A DNA stretch of 24,067 bases from assembly GCA_018816925.1 (NCBI GenBank), contig JAHIUP010000061.1, positions 1-24,067 of the forward strand. The letters are read 5' to 3'. The position numbers were made by a program, and so were the translations under genes. This document shows positions 8,123 through 15,692 of this stretch, piece after piece; the stretch's first letter is position 1; each line of letters opens with the position of its first letter. The stretch is from Patescibacteria group bacterium (GTDB taxonomy: Bacteria > Patescibacteriota > Minisyncoccia > Minisyncoccales > UBA10102). The notes beneath the pieces were generated by a model. The model was not told the origin of the DNA. It did no database searches and was given only the letters and a program-made list of their open reading frames with translations.

Positions 8123-8841
8123 TGAGCCCTTCTTTTCAGCAGCAGCGAGCATTCTATGAGCGCCTTTGGAATGGTTGGAGGCGGCTCTATATAGATGAGA
8201 AATGCCGGAAGCGCTTTGTGCTCGCGGCTCTCGCTAAAATTCCCAAGCGCCCGCTCCAAATTCTTGACGCGGGGTGCGGCAGGGGTTGGTTAACGGAGGT
8301 GCTTTCCCATTATGGGAGCGTAGTGGGAGTAGACCTTTTTGTGCAAGAAGCTCGGAAACGCTATCCAAAACTCGCTTTTCGCGAGGCAAACATTGCACTG
8401 CGCTTTCCAAAAGGAACGTACGACGTGGTTGTTTCCAGCGAAGTAATAGAGCACTTTCCCGTGGAGCACCAGGCAGAGCACATTAAGAACATCGCGCGAG
8501 CGCTTTCTCAAGGGGGTCGGCTTATCCTTACCACGCCGAATAAACGGCAGATGGAATCGCTGACGAGCCGGTTTTCCGATACCAGTTATCTCCAGCCATT
8601 GGAGAATTGGCTTGATAGGGAAGAGCTCATGGCAATACTGGAACCCTATTTCACTATTCAGTATTTTGGTTCCGCGCGTTTTTATCCGGTGTTTTTGTTC
8701 TCTTTTATACTTCTTCGGGCGCCCTACCATGTCTTTTACGATTACCTGGGCGGATACTGGCTTCTTGATAAACTTCTTGCGTTCACGGACTGGGGCACCT
8801 ATTTTACCCTGGTTGCGGAAAAAAGAACGTTGACGAAATAG
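8119..8841 (+). CDS. Class I SAM-dependent methyltransferase
   Basis: A 240-residue protein. The SAM-binding motif I, LDAGCGRGWL, is at about residues 49-58, followed by the acidic end of strand 2 (VGVDLF, about 69-74) and the motif VVSSEVIEHFP (about 106-116) of the UbiE/UbiG-like class. It probably methylates a sugar or lipid in the glycan pathway; the acceptor is unknown. The start is the first of two consecutive ATG codons in an ATGA overlap with the flippase, which supports translation coupling. A promoter-like sequence inside its last codons drives the next gene. Confidence 0.85.
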   Translation: MMSPSFQQQRAFYERLWNGWRRLYIDEKCRKRFVLAALAKIPKRPLQILDAGCGRGWLTEVLSHYGSVVGVDLFVQEARKRYPKLAFREANIALRFPKGTYDVVVSSEVIEHFPVEHQAEHIKNIARALSQGGRLILTTPNKRQMESLTSRFSDTSYLQPLENWLDREELMAILEPYFTIQYFGSARFYPVFLFSFILLRAPYHVFYDYLGGYWLLDKLLAFTDWGTYFTLVAEKRTLTK

Positions 8842-8858
8842 GCAGTTTCTTTTAGTGT
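8830..8858 (+). promoter_or_regulatory. Internal promoter before the short UDP-glucose dehydrogenase-like gene
   Basis: A TTGACG -35 box (8830-8835), a 17-base spacer and a TAGTGT -10 box (8853-8858) lie across the end of the methyltransferase gene. The -10 box ends 11 bases before the ATG at 8870, predicting a leader of only a few bases, and no ribosome site precedes that ATG. Confidence 0.55.
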
Positions 8859-8869
8859 AAAGCCACGCT

Positions 8870-9703
8870 ATGGCTCAAAATTATCTAGAGAACGCGCGCA
8901 TTGGTATTATTGGAGTTGGCATGATAGGCGGCGCCCTCCAAAGCTATTTTAAGCAAAAAGGCATTATTCCCTTAGCGTTTGATCCTCCAAAGGGTATTGG
9001 GTCTGCTAAAGAGCTAAACCAGGCGGATGTGGTGTTTGTGTGCGTGCCAACGCCGTTTCGCAAGGAGGTTGGATTTGACCCTTCTTTTGTGCAAGGAGCT
9101 CTCAAAGATCTCACCGGTGAGAAGGTAGTGGTTATCAAGTCCACGGTACTGCCCGGTACTACCGAGGAACTGCAGAAGCAATTCTTCCAGCACCGCCTGT
9201 TGTTTAATCCGGAATTTCTTGTGGAGGAAAACGCGCTGGAAGGCATGCTGCATCCGGAGCGTCAAATTGTGGGGTACACGGAGAAAAGCAGGGATATCGC
9301 AGAAACAGTGATGCGCATGCTCCCGAAAGCTTCTTATGAGAAGGTCGTTCCTTCCAGGGAAGCTGAGATGGTCAAGTATTTTGGGAATGCCTTTCTTGCC
9401 GTGAAGGTCATTTTTGGCAATCAGATGTATGAGCTTTGCCAGAAGCTTGGCGTGGACTACGATAATGTGAGAGATGCGGCTTCGGCGGATCCCCGCATTG
9501 GCCCAAGCCATTTGGATGTGTTCCATGGGGGGTATCGAGGATACGGCGGGAAATGCCTTGTAAAAGATATGCGGGCCCTTCTTCACTTTGCGGAGCGCCA
9601 GGGGGTAGACCTTGGTCTTCTTCTTAAAGCGGAGGAGATCAATAATTTGCTTCTTCAAGCGCAGGGGATTGACGACCCGGAACAATTTTCTAAGAGGGGA
9701 TAA
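8870..9703 (+). CDS. Short UDP-glucose/GDP-mannose dehydrogenase-like protein lacking the C-terminal domain
   Basis: A 277-residue protein. The N-terminal NAD-binding domain starts IGIIGVGMIGGA (residues 11-22), followed by VFVCVPTP (55-62), KSTVLPGTTEE (90-100) and FNPEFLVEENA (112-122), all hallmarks of enzymes that oxidise UDP-glucose or related sugars to uronic acids. The conserved lysine is K169 in EMVKYFGNAFLA and the catalytic cysteine is C229 in GYGGKCLVKD. Family members are normally above 400 residues because a C-terminal UDP-binding domain follows; here the protein ends shortly after the central helical domain, and no such domain is encoded downstream in any frame. The usual proline two residues after the cysteine is valine. 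Substrate binding must differ. Confidence 0.85.
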   Translation: MAQNYLENARIGIIGVGMIGGALQSYFKQKGIIPLAFDPPKGIGSAKELNQADVVFVCVPTPFRKEVGFDPSFVQGALKDLTGEKVVVIKSTVLPGTTEELQKQFFQHRLLFNPEFLVEENALEGMLHPERQIVGYTEKSRDIAETVMRMLPKASYEKVVPSREAEMVKYFGNAFLAVKVIFGNQMYELCQKLGVDYDNVRDAASADPRIGPSHLDVFHGGYRGYGGKCLVKDMRALLHFAERQGVDLGLLLKAEEINNLLLQAQGIDDPEQFSKRG

Positions 9704-9707
9704 TCAT

Positions 9708-10511
9708 ATGCGGCCGAGCGTTCCAAAGATAAGTGTGGTTATGGGCGTGTACAACGGGGCGCGCTATCTGCAAGAAGCAGTGGAAAGCATTTTGGCGCAA
9801 ACCTTCTCCGGCTTTGAGTTTCTTATTGTGGACGATGGCTCTCTGGATGCAAGCTCCGCACTCTTGCAAGGGTATGCGAAACGCGATAAAAGAGTACGTG
9901 TTCTCCGAAACATTGAGAATATTGGCCTTACAAAATCCCTTAACAGGGGCATTAAGGCGGCCCAAGGAAAATATATTGCTCGCATGGACGCAGATGACAT
10001 CTCGCGCCCCGAGCGCTTCCGCAAACAAATTGCGTTTCTGGAAGCGCGCCCCGCGTACGGACTCGTGGGAAGCTGGTATGTCAAGATTAACGAACACGGA
10101 AGGGAGCTGTGGCGGGGGAGGCCTCCCCTACAAAACAGCGCATTGAAAAAAGCGCTTATTGTGCGCAATCCATTTCCCCACGCCTCCTTAATGATACGCA
10201 GGCATGCCCTGGAGGACGTGGGCCCGTATAATGAATCTTGGGCGGTTTCCCAGGATTATGAGCTCTTGTTCCGCATAAGCTCAAAGTATAAAATAGGAGT
10301 GGTCCCGGAGTTTCTCTTTTCTTCGCGCGTTTTAAGTTCTAGCGTGACCAATACGCGCAACCGGGAACAGATTTTAGCGGCTTTCTATGCGCGAAAGGCC
10401 GCTATCCAGAGGGGTCAATATCCAAAATTCGCTTTTTTGTTCTGCCTGCTGGCTCTTTCGTCTTTCCTGCTGCCAATTTCCTGGCGTCTGTTCCTAAAAC
10501 GACTCATGTAA
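9708..10511 (+). CDS. GT2-family glycosyltransferase
   Basis: A 267-residue GT-A enzyme. It opens with KISVVMGVYNGARYL (residues 7-21), carries VDDGS (41-45), and has the metal-binding DADD (94-97). These are the nucleotide-sugar and divalent-metal sites of inverting family 2 transferases. A hydrophobic stretch near the C-terminus may dock it at the membrane. The ATG at 9708 is preferred over an upstream in-frame start because GAGGGG (9694-9699) lies 8 bases before it and the previous gene stops 4 bases earlier. The next gene begins directly after its stop. The transferred sugar is not predictable. Confidence 0.88.
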   Translation: MRPSVPKISVVMGVYNGARYLQEAVESILAQTFSGFEFLIVDDGSLDASSALLQGYAKRDKRVRVLRNIENIGLTKSLNRGIKAAQGKYIARMDADDISRPERFRKQIAFLEARPAYGLVGSWYVKINEHGRELWRGRPPLQNSALKKALIVRNPFPHASLMIRRHALEDVGPYNESWAVSQDYELLFRISSKYKIGVVPEFLFSSRVLSSSVTNTRNREQILAAFYARKAAIQRGQYPKFAFLFCLLALSSFLLPISWRLFLKRLM

Positions 10512-11411
10512 ATGATTTTTGATGACGTTTTGCAATGCCCTGCCTGCAAGGCATCGGTAGCGCCCCAATCTACGAAGGAGGGCAGATTTTTTTGGTGCGT
10601 ATCCTGTTTGAAGAAATTTCCACAGGACAAGACCAACGGCTTTTTCTCTTTTTTCACCGGAGTATGCGAAAGCGAGGGTTCTCCAATGAAAAAAGAAGAG
10701 GTGGAGGGGAATTTCTTCACGAATAAAAAATTCAGAAAAGCATGCCTGGACTCCCAGATTTTTTCTTTGCGCCAGATCCTGCAACGGTATAGTGGAAACA
10801 TTATGGTTGATATAGGTTGCGGCACGGGAGAGTATGCGCTTTATCTGAAGGGCTTATACCATGCCTATTACGGCCTTGAGCCGTTTCACATTCCGGCAGA
10901 AGTGGCCGTTCCTCAATCCGTCCTGCCCGAGAACGCGTTTTTGGTGCAATATGACTCAACCCGCAATTTGCCGCTTCACGCGGACACGGCGGACGTAATC
11001 TCCTTCATAGCTTCCTATGATCATGCGGTAAATACCAAGAACCTTCTGCAAGACGCGTACGGCAAACTAAAAGACGGCGGATATCTTATTATTATGTGTA
11101 CGAATTATAATTTTTGGGCAAAGCAGCTAATCAATAAACTCGCAGGTAAAAAGATGTTCCAGCATAAAGAGACCCACTTTAACGTGTATTCCCCGGATTC
11201 CTTGATAAACGAAATACAATCCTTCATTCCGGTAAAGGCGGTATATATGGATGCTGGTTTTTTCTTTCTGCCGAATTTACCCAAGGCCGCAGGGTTTCTC
11301 TATTTCAGCGCCCAATGTATGGTTTTTGCGAATTCTCTCTTGCGCAATTTTTTCTCCCTTGTATCAATGAAAGATGCGGGTTCAGGGATGGTTGTGGTGT
11401 TCAAAAAATAA
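10512..11411 (+). CDS. Methyltransferase with N-terminal zinc ribbon
   Basis: A 299-residue protein with two modules. Residues 9-32 have a C-P-A-C pair and a second C-V-S-C pair (C9, C12, C29, C32), forming a Trm112-like zinc ribbon. The class I methyltransferase domain follows with MVDIGCGTGEYAL (about residues 97-109). Such fusions are common in surface-glycan clusters, where they are presumed to methylate sugars or lipid intermediates. The start codon follows the upstream stop without a gap, so translation is probably coupled. The end (MVVVFKK) is close to the next gene. Confidence 0.83.
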   Translation: MIFDDVLQCPACKASVAPQSTKEGRFFWCVSCLKKFPQDKTNGFFSFFTGVCESEGSPMKKEEVEGNFFTNKKFRKACLDSQIFSLRQILQRYSGNIMVDIGCGTGEYALYLKGLYHAYYGLEPFHIPAEVAVPQSVLPENAFLVQYDSTRNLPLHADTADVISFIASYDHAVNTKNLLQDAYGKLKDGGYLIIMCTNYNFWAKQLINKLAGKKMFQHKETHFNVYSPDSLINEIQSFIPVKAVYMDAGFFFLPNLPKAAGFLYFSAQCMVFANSLLRNFFSLVSMKDAGSGMVVVFKK

Positions 11412-11420
11412 AGCAAACGC

Positions 11421-12596
11421 ATGAAACTTAACAATAGCCCAATTAAGGTATGCCGCGTGGCAAGCGTGGATATGACGCTTTTGTTTCTATTGATGCAGCA
11501 GATGAAGTTTCTCCAACGGCAGGGGTATGACGTTTCTGCGGTATGCTCGCCAGGGGAACTTATTCCACGCATAGAGGCAGAGGGCATTCGGGTGAAAACG
11601 ATTGAGATTCAGCGGCGCGTGAGCCCTATTGCGGATCTCGCGTCGCTCTGGAAGCTTTTTTGGTATTTCCGCAAAGAACATTTTGATATTGTGCACACGC
11701 ATACCCCAAAGGCCTCCCTTCTCGGACAAGTTGCGGCTTGGCTGGCCCGCGTGCCGATACGCGTAAACACCATCCACGGCATGTATGTGCGCGAGGATTC
11801 TTCGTCCAGATTCAAGTGGCTTGTCTTTTCTTGGATAGAACGGGTGGTAGCTTTTTGTTCCCACTATACATTCTCCATTAACAACACAGATATTGAGACG
11901 CTGGTACGCGAGGGGATATACAAGAAACATCGTATCACTTATCTGGGCACAGGCGTTTCTCTAGAGCGCTTTGATCCCGCAAAGTTCTCTGAAGCGGATA
12001 TCAAGCGCAAAAAAGAGAAGCTCGGCATCCCCCTTAATAAGAAAGTAGTGGGAATTGTCGCACGCTTGGTGAGAGAAAAAGGATACCCCACCCTGTTCGA
12101 GGCATTCCGATCGTTTCTACAAGAGTACCCAGACAGCGTCCTGCTCATTGTGGGGCCCGCAGATCCCGTAAAAAAAGACAGTTTCAACCCGAATGACATG
12201 GCGCGAGAGTACGATGTTGCGCAAAATACCATTATCTTAGGCCAGCGCTTTGACGTGGAAGAGCTCTATCCGCTTATGGATGTGTTCGTACTTCCTTCCT
12301 TGCGAGAAGGCATTGGAAGCTCCACCTTGCAGGCCTCTGCCATGGAACGCCCCGTGGTAGTGAGTGACATCCGGGGATGCCAGGAGTCGGTGGATCACCA
12401 AAAGACCGGTTTGCTTGTTCCTCCCAGAGATTCCCGGAAGCTTGCGGAAGCGCTCTCCTGGGTGTTTTCCCATTCTGGGGAGGCAGCCGAAATGGGAAAA
12501 CGAGGCAGGGAAAAGGTGGCGCGGGAATTTGCGGAAGACGGGGTGTTCCAGCGCATGCGTGGAGTATATGAGCGTTTGATTCAAGAAAAGCTCTAG
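11421..12596 (+). CDS. GT4-family glycosyltransferase
   Basis: A 391-residue retaining GT-B enzyme. The acceptor domain has FDIVHTHTPKASLLGQ (about residues 90-105), a signature of the WcaL/PglA-like branch. The donor domain has GIVARLVREKGYPTL (about 212-226) and the E-x7-E region REGIGSSTLQASAMERPVV (about 295-313), ending GLLVPPRD. It sits directly upstream of the initiating sugar transferase, the usual place for the enzyme that adds the second sugar to the lipid-linked monosaccharide (PglA follows PglC in Campylobacter); this role is inference. The gap to the next start is 2 bases. Confidence 0.9.
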   Translation: MKLNNSPIKVCRVASVDMTLLFLLMQQMKFLQRQGYDVSAVCSPGELIPRIEAEGIRVKTIEIQRRVSPIADLASLWKLFWYFRKEHFDIVHTHTPKASLLGQVAAWLARVPIRVNTIHGMYVREDSSSRFKWLVFSWIERVVAFCSHYTFSINNTDIETLVREGIYKKHRITYLGTGVSLERFDPAKFSEADIKRKKEKLGIPLNKKVVGIVARLVREKGYPTLFEAFRSFLQEYPDSVLLIVGPADPVKKDSFNPNDMAREYDVAQNTIILGQRFDVEELYPLMDVFVLPSLREGIGSSTLQASAMERPVVVSDIRGCQESVDHQKTGLLVPPRDSRKLAEALSWVFSHSGEAAEMGKRGREKVAREFAEDGVFQRMRGVYERLIQEKL

Positions 12597-12598
12597 GT

Positions 12599-13228
12599 AT
12601 GCGCACGATAGGTCTTATCATAAAGCGGCAGATGGATTTATGGGGAGCATGCGTCGCCATTTTGCTGTTGACCCCCTTCTTTTTAACAGCGTTTCTTTTC
12701 ATTAAACTAGATTCTCCCGGTCCCGTGTTTTACAGAAGAGCAAGAGCGGGACAGGACGGCGAAGAATTTGTTCCCTATAAGTTTCGCACCATGATATACA
12801 AGGCAGATACCGTTGGCCTGAAGCTCGGAATTGAAGAGGGAGACGCTCGCATCACGAGAGTAGGGAAGGCGCTTCGCGACTGGGGGTTAGATGAGCTTCC
12901 TCAGCTCTTTAATGTGCTTAAGGGGGAGATGAGTTTAATAGGTCCTCGTCCCATGCTTCCAGAACAGATTCAATGGCTGAATGTGGAACAGCGAAAGCGC
13001 CTGGAGATGCGTCCCGGCATGGGGGGCCTGGCTCTCGTGAAGGGAAGAAGGGCAATGCTCTGGAAGGATCGCCTCAAGTACGATGTGGAATATGTGGAAA
13101 ACTGGAGTTTGCGGTTGGACGTGAAGCTTATCTTCCAGACCTTGTGGGCTGTGCTTGTGAAACGAGAAGGGCTTTATGAGATAGAAGGGGGATTGCAAGA
13201 CGAGTTTATTAAAGACCTTACACGCTGA
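12599..13228 (+). CDS. Initiating phosphoglycosyl transferase (bacterial sugar transferase, WcaJ/PglC type)
   Basis: A 209-residue monotopic phosphoglycosyl transferase, the small form similar in length to PglC. It transfers a sugar phosphate from a UDP-sugar to polyprenyl phosphate and so starts glycan assembly. The re-entrant hydrophobic helix spans about residues 12-36. DSPGPVFYRRARAGQDG (38-54), KFRTM (61-65), the catalytic D98-E99 in LDELPQLFNVLKGEMSL and GPRP (115-118) follow in canonical order. The segment RPGMGGLALVKGR replaces the common RPGITGLAQVNGR. It is the last gene of the main operon; a structured intergenic element begins 22 bases after its stop. Confidence 0.93.
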   Translation: MRTIGLIIKRQMDLWGACVAILLLTPFFLTAFLFIKLDSPGPVFYRRARAGQDGEEFVPYKFRTMIYKADTVGLKLGIEEGDARITRVGKALRDWGLDELPQLFNVLKGEMSLIGPRPMLPEQIQWLNVEQRKRLEMRPGMGGLALVKGRRAMLWKDRLKYDVEYVENWSLRLDVKLIFQTLWAVLVKREGLYEIEGGLQDEFIKDLTR

Positions 13229-13250
13229 TGCGCAATGATCACTACCGCTC

Positions 13251-13386
13251 GGAATACTGCTTCCAGGAATCACCCCTCTCATCCGCCAGCGCGGATTCGG
13301 GGGTTGCGCTCTCGCCCCGACGCTCCGACATTCGTCGAAGACCATGCCGTCGGGGCTCCGAGAGCTTCCTGGAAAGCAGTATCTCC
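13251..13386 (+). ncRNA. Three-way-junction structured element, copy 1
   Basis: A 136-base intergenic element that folds almost completely. The closing helix pairs 13254-13269 with 13366-13382 (one bulged A) and can extend with GGA/TCC at the ends. Hairpin 2 spans 13272-13304: ACCCC/GGGGT, an internal loop, ATCCGC/GCGGAT and a CAGC tetraloop (13287-13290). A TGC linker leads to helix 3, where 13308-13322 pairs with 13348-13365 and leaves a bulged CTC (13356-13358). Helix 3 is capped by a small CGAC/GTCG hairpin and a GACC-containing linker. A second copy with the same design lies at 21880-22025. There is no long T-run, so it is not a standard terminator. RNA is the favoured reading; a DNA-level repeat is the alternative. 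Confidence 0.6.
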
Positions 13387-13472
13387 TTGCGTTTCCCGTT
13401 TTTGTCATTCGTGCTTATTTCGTATTTAGATATTCGGATTTCGGATTTAGCATTCCTAGTTAGTATTTGTTT
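13387..13472 (+). other. AT-rich leader region before the FemAB-like gene
   Basis: This stretch between the structured element and the next ATG holds T-rich, loosely repeated sequence, including two adjacent copies of TCGGATT (13434-13447). A -10-like TAGTAT (13461-13466) ends 6 bases before the ATG at 13473. No convincing -35 box or ribosome site is visible. Confidence 0.35.
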
Positions 13473-14507
13473 ATGCTAAAGATATTAAACCCCCAAAGCC
13501 CAGCGGCAAAAGAAGCCATTGGTAAGTTCCCGGAGCTGGACGTCTACTACCGCCCCGAGTACCTGCGGCTTTCAGAGTTAGCAGGAGAGGGGCAGGGCAA
13601 GCTGGCGTTTTTTGAGGGTGAGCGCGGTTTGGCGCTCTACCCGTTTTTGCTGAGGGAAGCGCCCTTTTCTTTCAAAGGAAAGAGGTATTATGACATTGTC
13701 TCGCCCTATGGATACGGGGGACCGGTCTTTGAGCCAAAAGACCCCCACCTTGCAAAAGAATTCTTTGATGCCTTCCGTGCTTCCTGTAGGGAGAATAGCA
13801 TCGTGGCGGAATTCGTTCGTTTCTTCCATCCTGTTTTGGGAAACCACGAGCTGTTTCCAGCGAACGCCCTGGTTCCCAGGGGACAGGTGGTGATGTGGGA
13901 TCTCACGAAGCCCAACGAGGTTTTACAAGAAGAGCTTTCTCCAAAGGTGAAGCGCAACCTTAAGACCGCAGAGAAGACCGGAGTGGAGATTGTGTTTGAC
14001 CAAGAACTGGAGCTTATGGAAGAGTTCATACGGTTGTACGAGGCCACCATGGAGCGGAGGGGAGCGGAGGGCCGCTACAGCTTTGGCAGGGAGTATTTTG
14101 CTTTTGTGAAAGAGGAACTCAAGCCCTTTGCGTTTCTGGCAGCAGCCAAACTGCAAGGAAAGGTTATTGCCTCCGCCCTGTTCTTCGCTTCCGGCCCTTT
14201 TCTCGCGTATCACCTTGCAGGTTCCGACCTTGAATTCCGCGCCTCCTGCGCGAGCGAACTTCTTTTGTACCGGGCGGCTCTTTGGGGAAAGGCGCGGGGA
14301 TTCCAGTTCCTCAACCTTGGAGGGGGAGTGGGAGGGAAAGAGGATTCCTTGTTCCAGTTCAAGGCGTCATTCACGCCCAGCAGGAAGTCCGTCTTTCTCG
14401 GCAAGGTTGTTCATAACAGGGAAGCGTACGACGCTCTCGCTGGCATGCGGCAAGAGGTCTCTGGTAAGACGGAGGACGCCTCGTTTTTCCCTGCCTATCG
14501 CGCCTAG
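13473..14507 (+). CDS. FemAB/GNAT-like acyltransferase
   Basis: A 344-residue protein with the two-half GNAT architecture of FemAB and related peptidoglycan or exopolysaccharide acyltransferases. The N-terminal half has YYRPEYLRL and the aromatic YDIVSPYGYGGPVF (about residues 72-85). The C-terminal half has the RNLKTAEKTGVEI basic region (about 166-178), LYEATMERRG (about 189-198), and the family-like end LNLGGGVGGKEDSLFQFKASF (about 284-304). These enzymes acylate amino groups on sugars or peptides, so a role in N-acylating the amino sugar made by the adjacent aminotransferase is plausible but inferred. The ATG at 13473 is chosen over TTG at 13467. A 60-base gap with a palindrome separates it from the next gene. 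Confidence 0.72.
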   Translation: MLKILNPQSPAAKEAIGKFPELDVYYRPEYLRLSELAGEGQGKLAFFEGERGLALYPFLLREAPFSFKGKRYYDIVSPYGYGGPVFEPKDPHLAKEFFDAFRASCRENSIVAEFVRFFHPVLGNHELFPANALVPRGQVVMWDLTKPNEVLQEELSPKVKRNLKTAEKTGVEIVFDQELELMEEFIRLYEATMERRGAEGRYSFGREYFAFVKEELKPFAFLAAAKLQGKVIASALFFASGPFLAYHLAGSDLEFRASCASELLLYRAALWGKARGFQFLNLGGGVGGKEDSLFQFKASFTPSRKSVFLGKVVHNREAYDALAGMRQEVSGKTEDASFFPAYRA

Positions 14508-14515
14508 CTAAATAT

Positions 14516-14537
14516 TACTATACTATGTAGTATAGTA
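14516..14537. repeat. Perfect 22-base AT-rich palindrome
   Basis: TACTATACTA, a central TG, and TAGTATAGTA form a perfect 10-bp dyad 8 bases after the FemAB-like stop. It is too AT-rich and lacks a terminal T-run for a strong terminator. It could be a protein-binding site before the aminotransferase gene. Confidence 0.5.
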
Positions 14538-14554
14538 TTCTCTAAGCTTGAAGA

Positions 14555-14560
14555 TATAAC
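14555..14560 (+). promoter_or_regulatory. Candidate -10 box placed for a leaderless aminotransferase transcript
   Basis: TATAAC ends 7 bases before the ATG at 14568, so transcription would begin at or next to the start codon. No -35 match is present at 16-18 bases, and no ribosome site is visible, so the call rests on the -10 box and its spacing alone. Confidence 0.35.
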
Positions 14561-14567
14561 AAAAGAT

Positions 14568-15692
14568 ATGAAGATTACTTTGGCGAAACCTTCCATTAGT
14601 GAAAAAGAACGCAGGGCGGTGCGGGGGGTTCTCCAGACCTCCTCATTGAGTTTGGGTGAGAATGGGAGGGAGCTTGAGAAGCTGTTGGCAAAGCAGGCGG
14701 GCAAGAAGTATGCGGTTACGGTGAACTCGGGCACCGCAGCTCTTCACTTAATTGTGCGAGCTCTTGGGATTGGGAAAGGCGATGAGGTGATCACGACCCC
14801 ATTCTCTTTCATTGCGTCCTCCAATTGTTTGCTGTATGAGGGAGCGCGGCCTGTCTTTATTGATGCGGAAGAGAAGACGAGGACAATTGATGTTTCTCAA
14901 ATAGAGAAAAAGATTACCAAAAGAACTAAGGCGATCTTGGCGGTAGATGTATTTGGACATCCCTGTGACTGGGACGTAATTCTGCGTATCGCAAAAAAGC
15001 ATAAGCTGAAGGTTATTGAAGATTCCGCCGAAGCAATTGGTTCCGCATATAAAGGAAGGTCCTGCGGGAGTTTTGGCGACGCCTCCATTTTTTCCTTCTA
15101 TCCAAACAAGCAAATAACAACGGGAGAGGGAGGGGTAGCGCTTACGGACTCCAAAGAAATTGCTGATTTGTGCCGCAGCATGGCAAACCAAGGGAAGAAG
15201 GTGGAAGGGGGAGCGTGGCTGGAGCATGTGCGGCTTGGGTATAACTACCGTATGCCCGAGATGGAAGCGGCTCTCGGGCTGGTCCAGTTTTCTCGTCTGG
15301 GAGAGTTTATAAAAAAGAGAGCGCGCGTTGCAGCTCTCTATACTAAAAAGCTCTCACAGGTTCCAGGGCTGGAGACGCCTTCCCTTGCGCCGTACGTTGC
15401 CAAGATGAGCTGGTTTGTGTATGTAGTTGCGCTTTCTCCGGAGTATTCCAGGGAGGACAGGGACCGGGTTGTTGCGACAATGGAAAGAAAGGGGATTCAG
15501 TGTAGATCCTACTTTCAGTGTATCCATCTGCAGCCTTTTTACCAGAAGGAGTTTGGATATAAGCGAGGAATGTTCCCAGTCGCAGAGTCCTTAAGCGAGC
15601 GGACGATTGCCCTGCCTTTTTATCCAAGTATTACGCCCCAAGAGATTGTATTCGTGGGGAAAGCGTTAGAGAGGGCAGTACGTACCCTATGA
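14568..15692 (+). CDS. DegT/DnrJ/EryC1/StrS-family sugar aminotransferase
   Basis: A 374-residue PLP-dependent enzyme of the family that aminates keto-sugar nucleotides. It opens with IxxxKPSISEKERRAV-type sequence and VNSGTAALHL (52-61). TTPFSFIASSNC (76-87) and EDSAEAIG (151-158) follow, and the PLP lysine is K181 in FSFYPNKQITTGEGG. The closest functional analogies are PglE/WbpE-like enzymes acting on the 4-keto or 3-keto product of a CapD-type dehydratase, which is present at 19996. Product identity (4-amino-4,6-dideoxy sugar or another amino sugar) is inference. Its stop overlaps the ATG of the following methyltransferase gene. Confidence 0.92.
   Translation: MKITLAKPSISEKERRAVRGVLQTSSLSLGENGRELEKLLAKQAGKKYAVTVNSGTAALHLIVRALGIGKGDEVITTPFSFIASSNCLLYEGARPVFIDAEEKTRTIDVSQIEKKITKRTKAILAVDVFGHPCDWDVILRIAKKHKLKVIEDSAEAIGSAYKGRSCGSFGDASIFSFYPNKQITTGEGGVALTDSKEIADLCRSMANQGKKVEGGAWLEHVRLGYNYRMPEMEAALGLVQFSRLGEFIKKRARVAALYTKKLSQVPGLETPSLAPYVAKMSWFVYVVALSPEYSREDRDRVVATMERKGIQCRSYFQCIHLQPFYQKEFGYKRGMFPVAESLSERTIALPFYPSITPQEIVFVGKALERAVRTL

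Noticed and set aside
9014..9685. 223-residue open frame on the minus strand opposite the dehydrogenase-like gene
   Set aside because: The plus-strand protein has clear family motifs throughout the same bases, and the minus frame has no recognisable domain or ribosome site.
9704..10511. Missing C-terminal UDP-binding domain encoded after a frameshift downstream of the short dehydrogenase
   Set aside because: The following sequence is a complete GT2 gene with its own ribosome site, and no frame shows the UDP-binding domain.
13251..13386. Integron attC site or CRISPR-type repeat as an explanation of the structured element
   Set aside because: The outer arms lack the GTTRRRY/RYYYAAC boxes of attC, there is no nearby integrase, and there is no periodic direct repeat with spacers.
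13228..13479. 83-residue plus-strand frame overlapping structured element copy 1
   Set aside because: Nearly all of it is the hairpin-rich element; the peptide is arginine/serine-rich and not protein-like, and copy 2 shares no corresponding frame.
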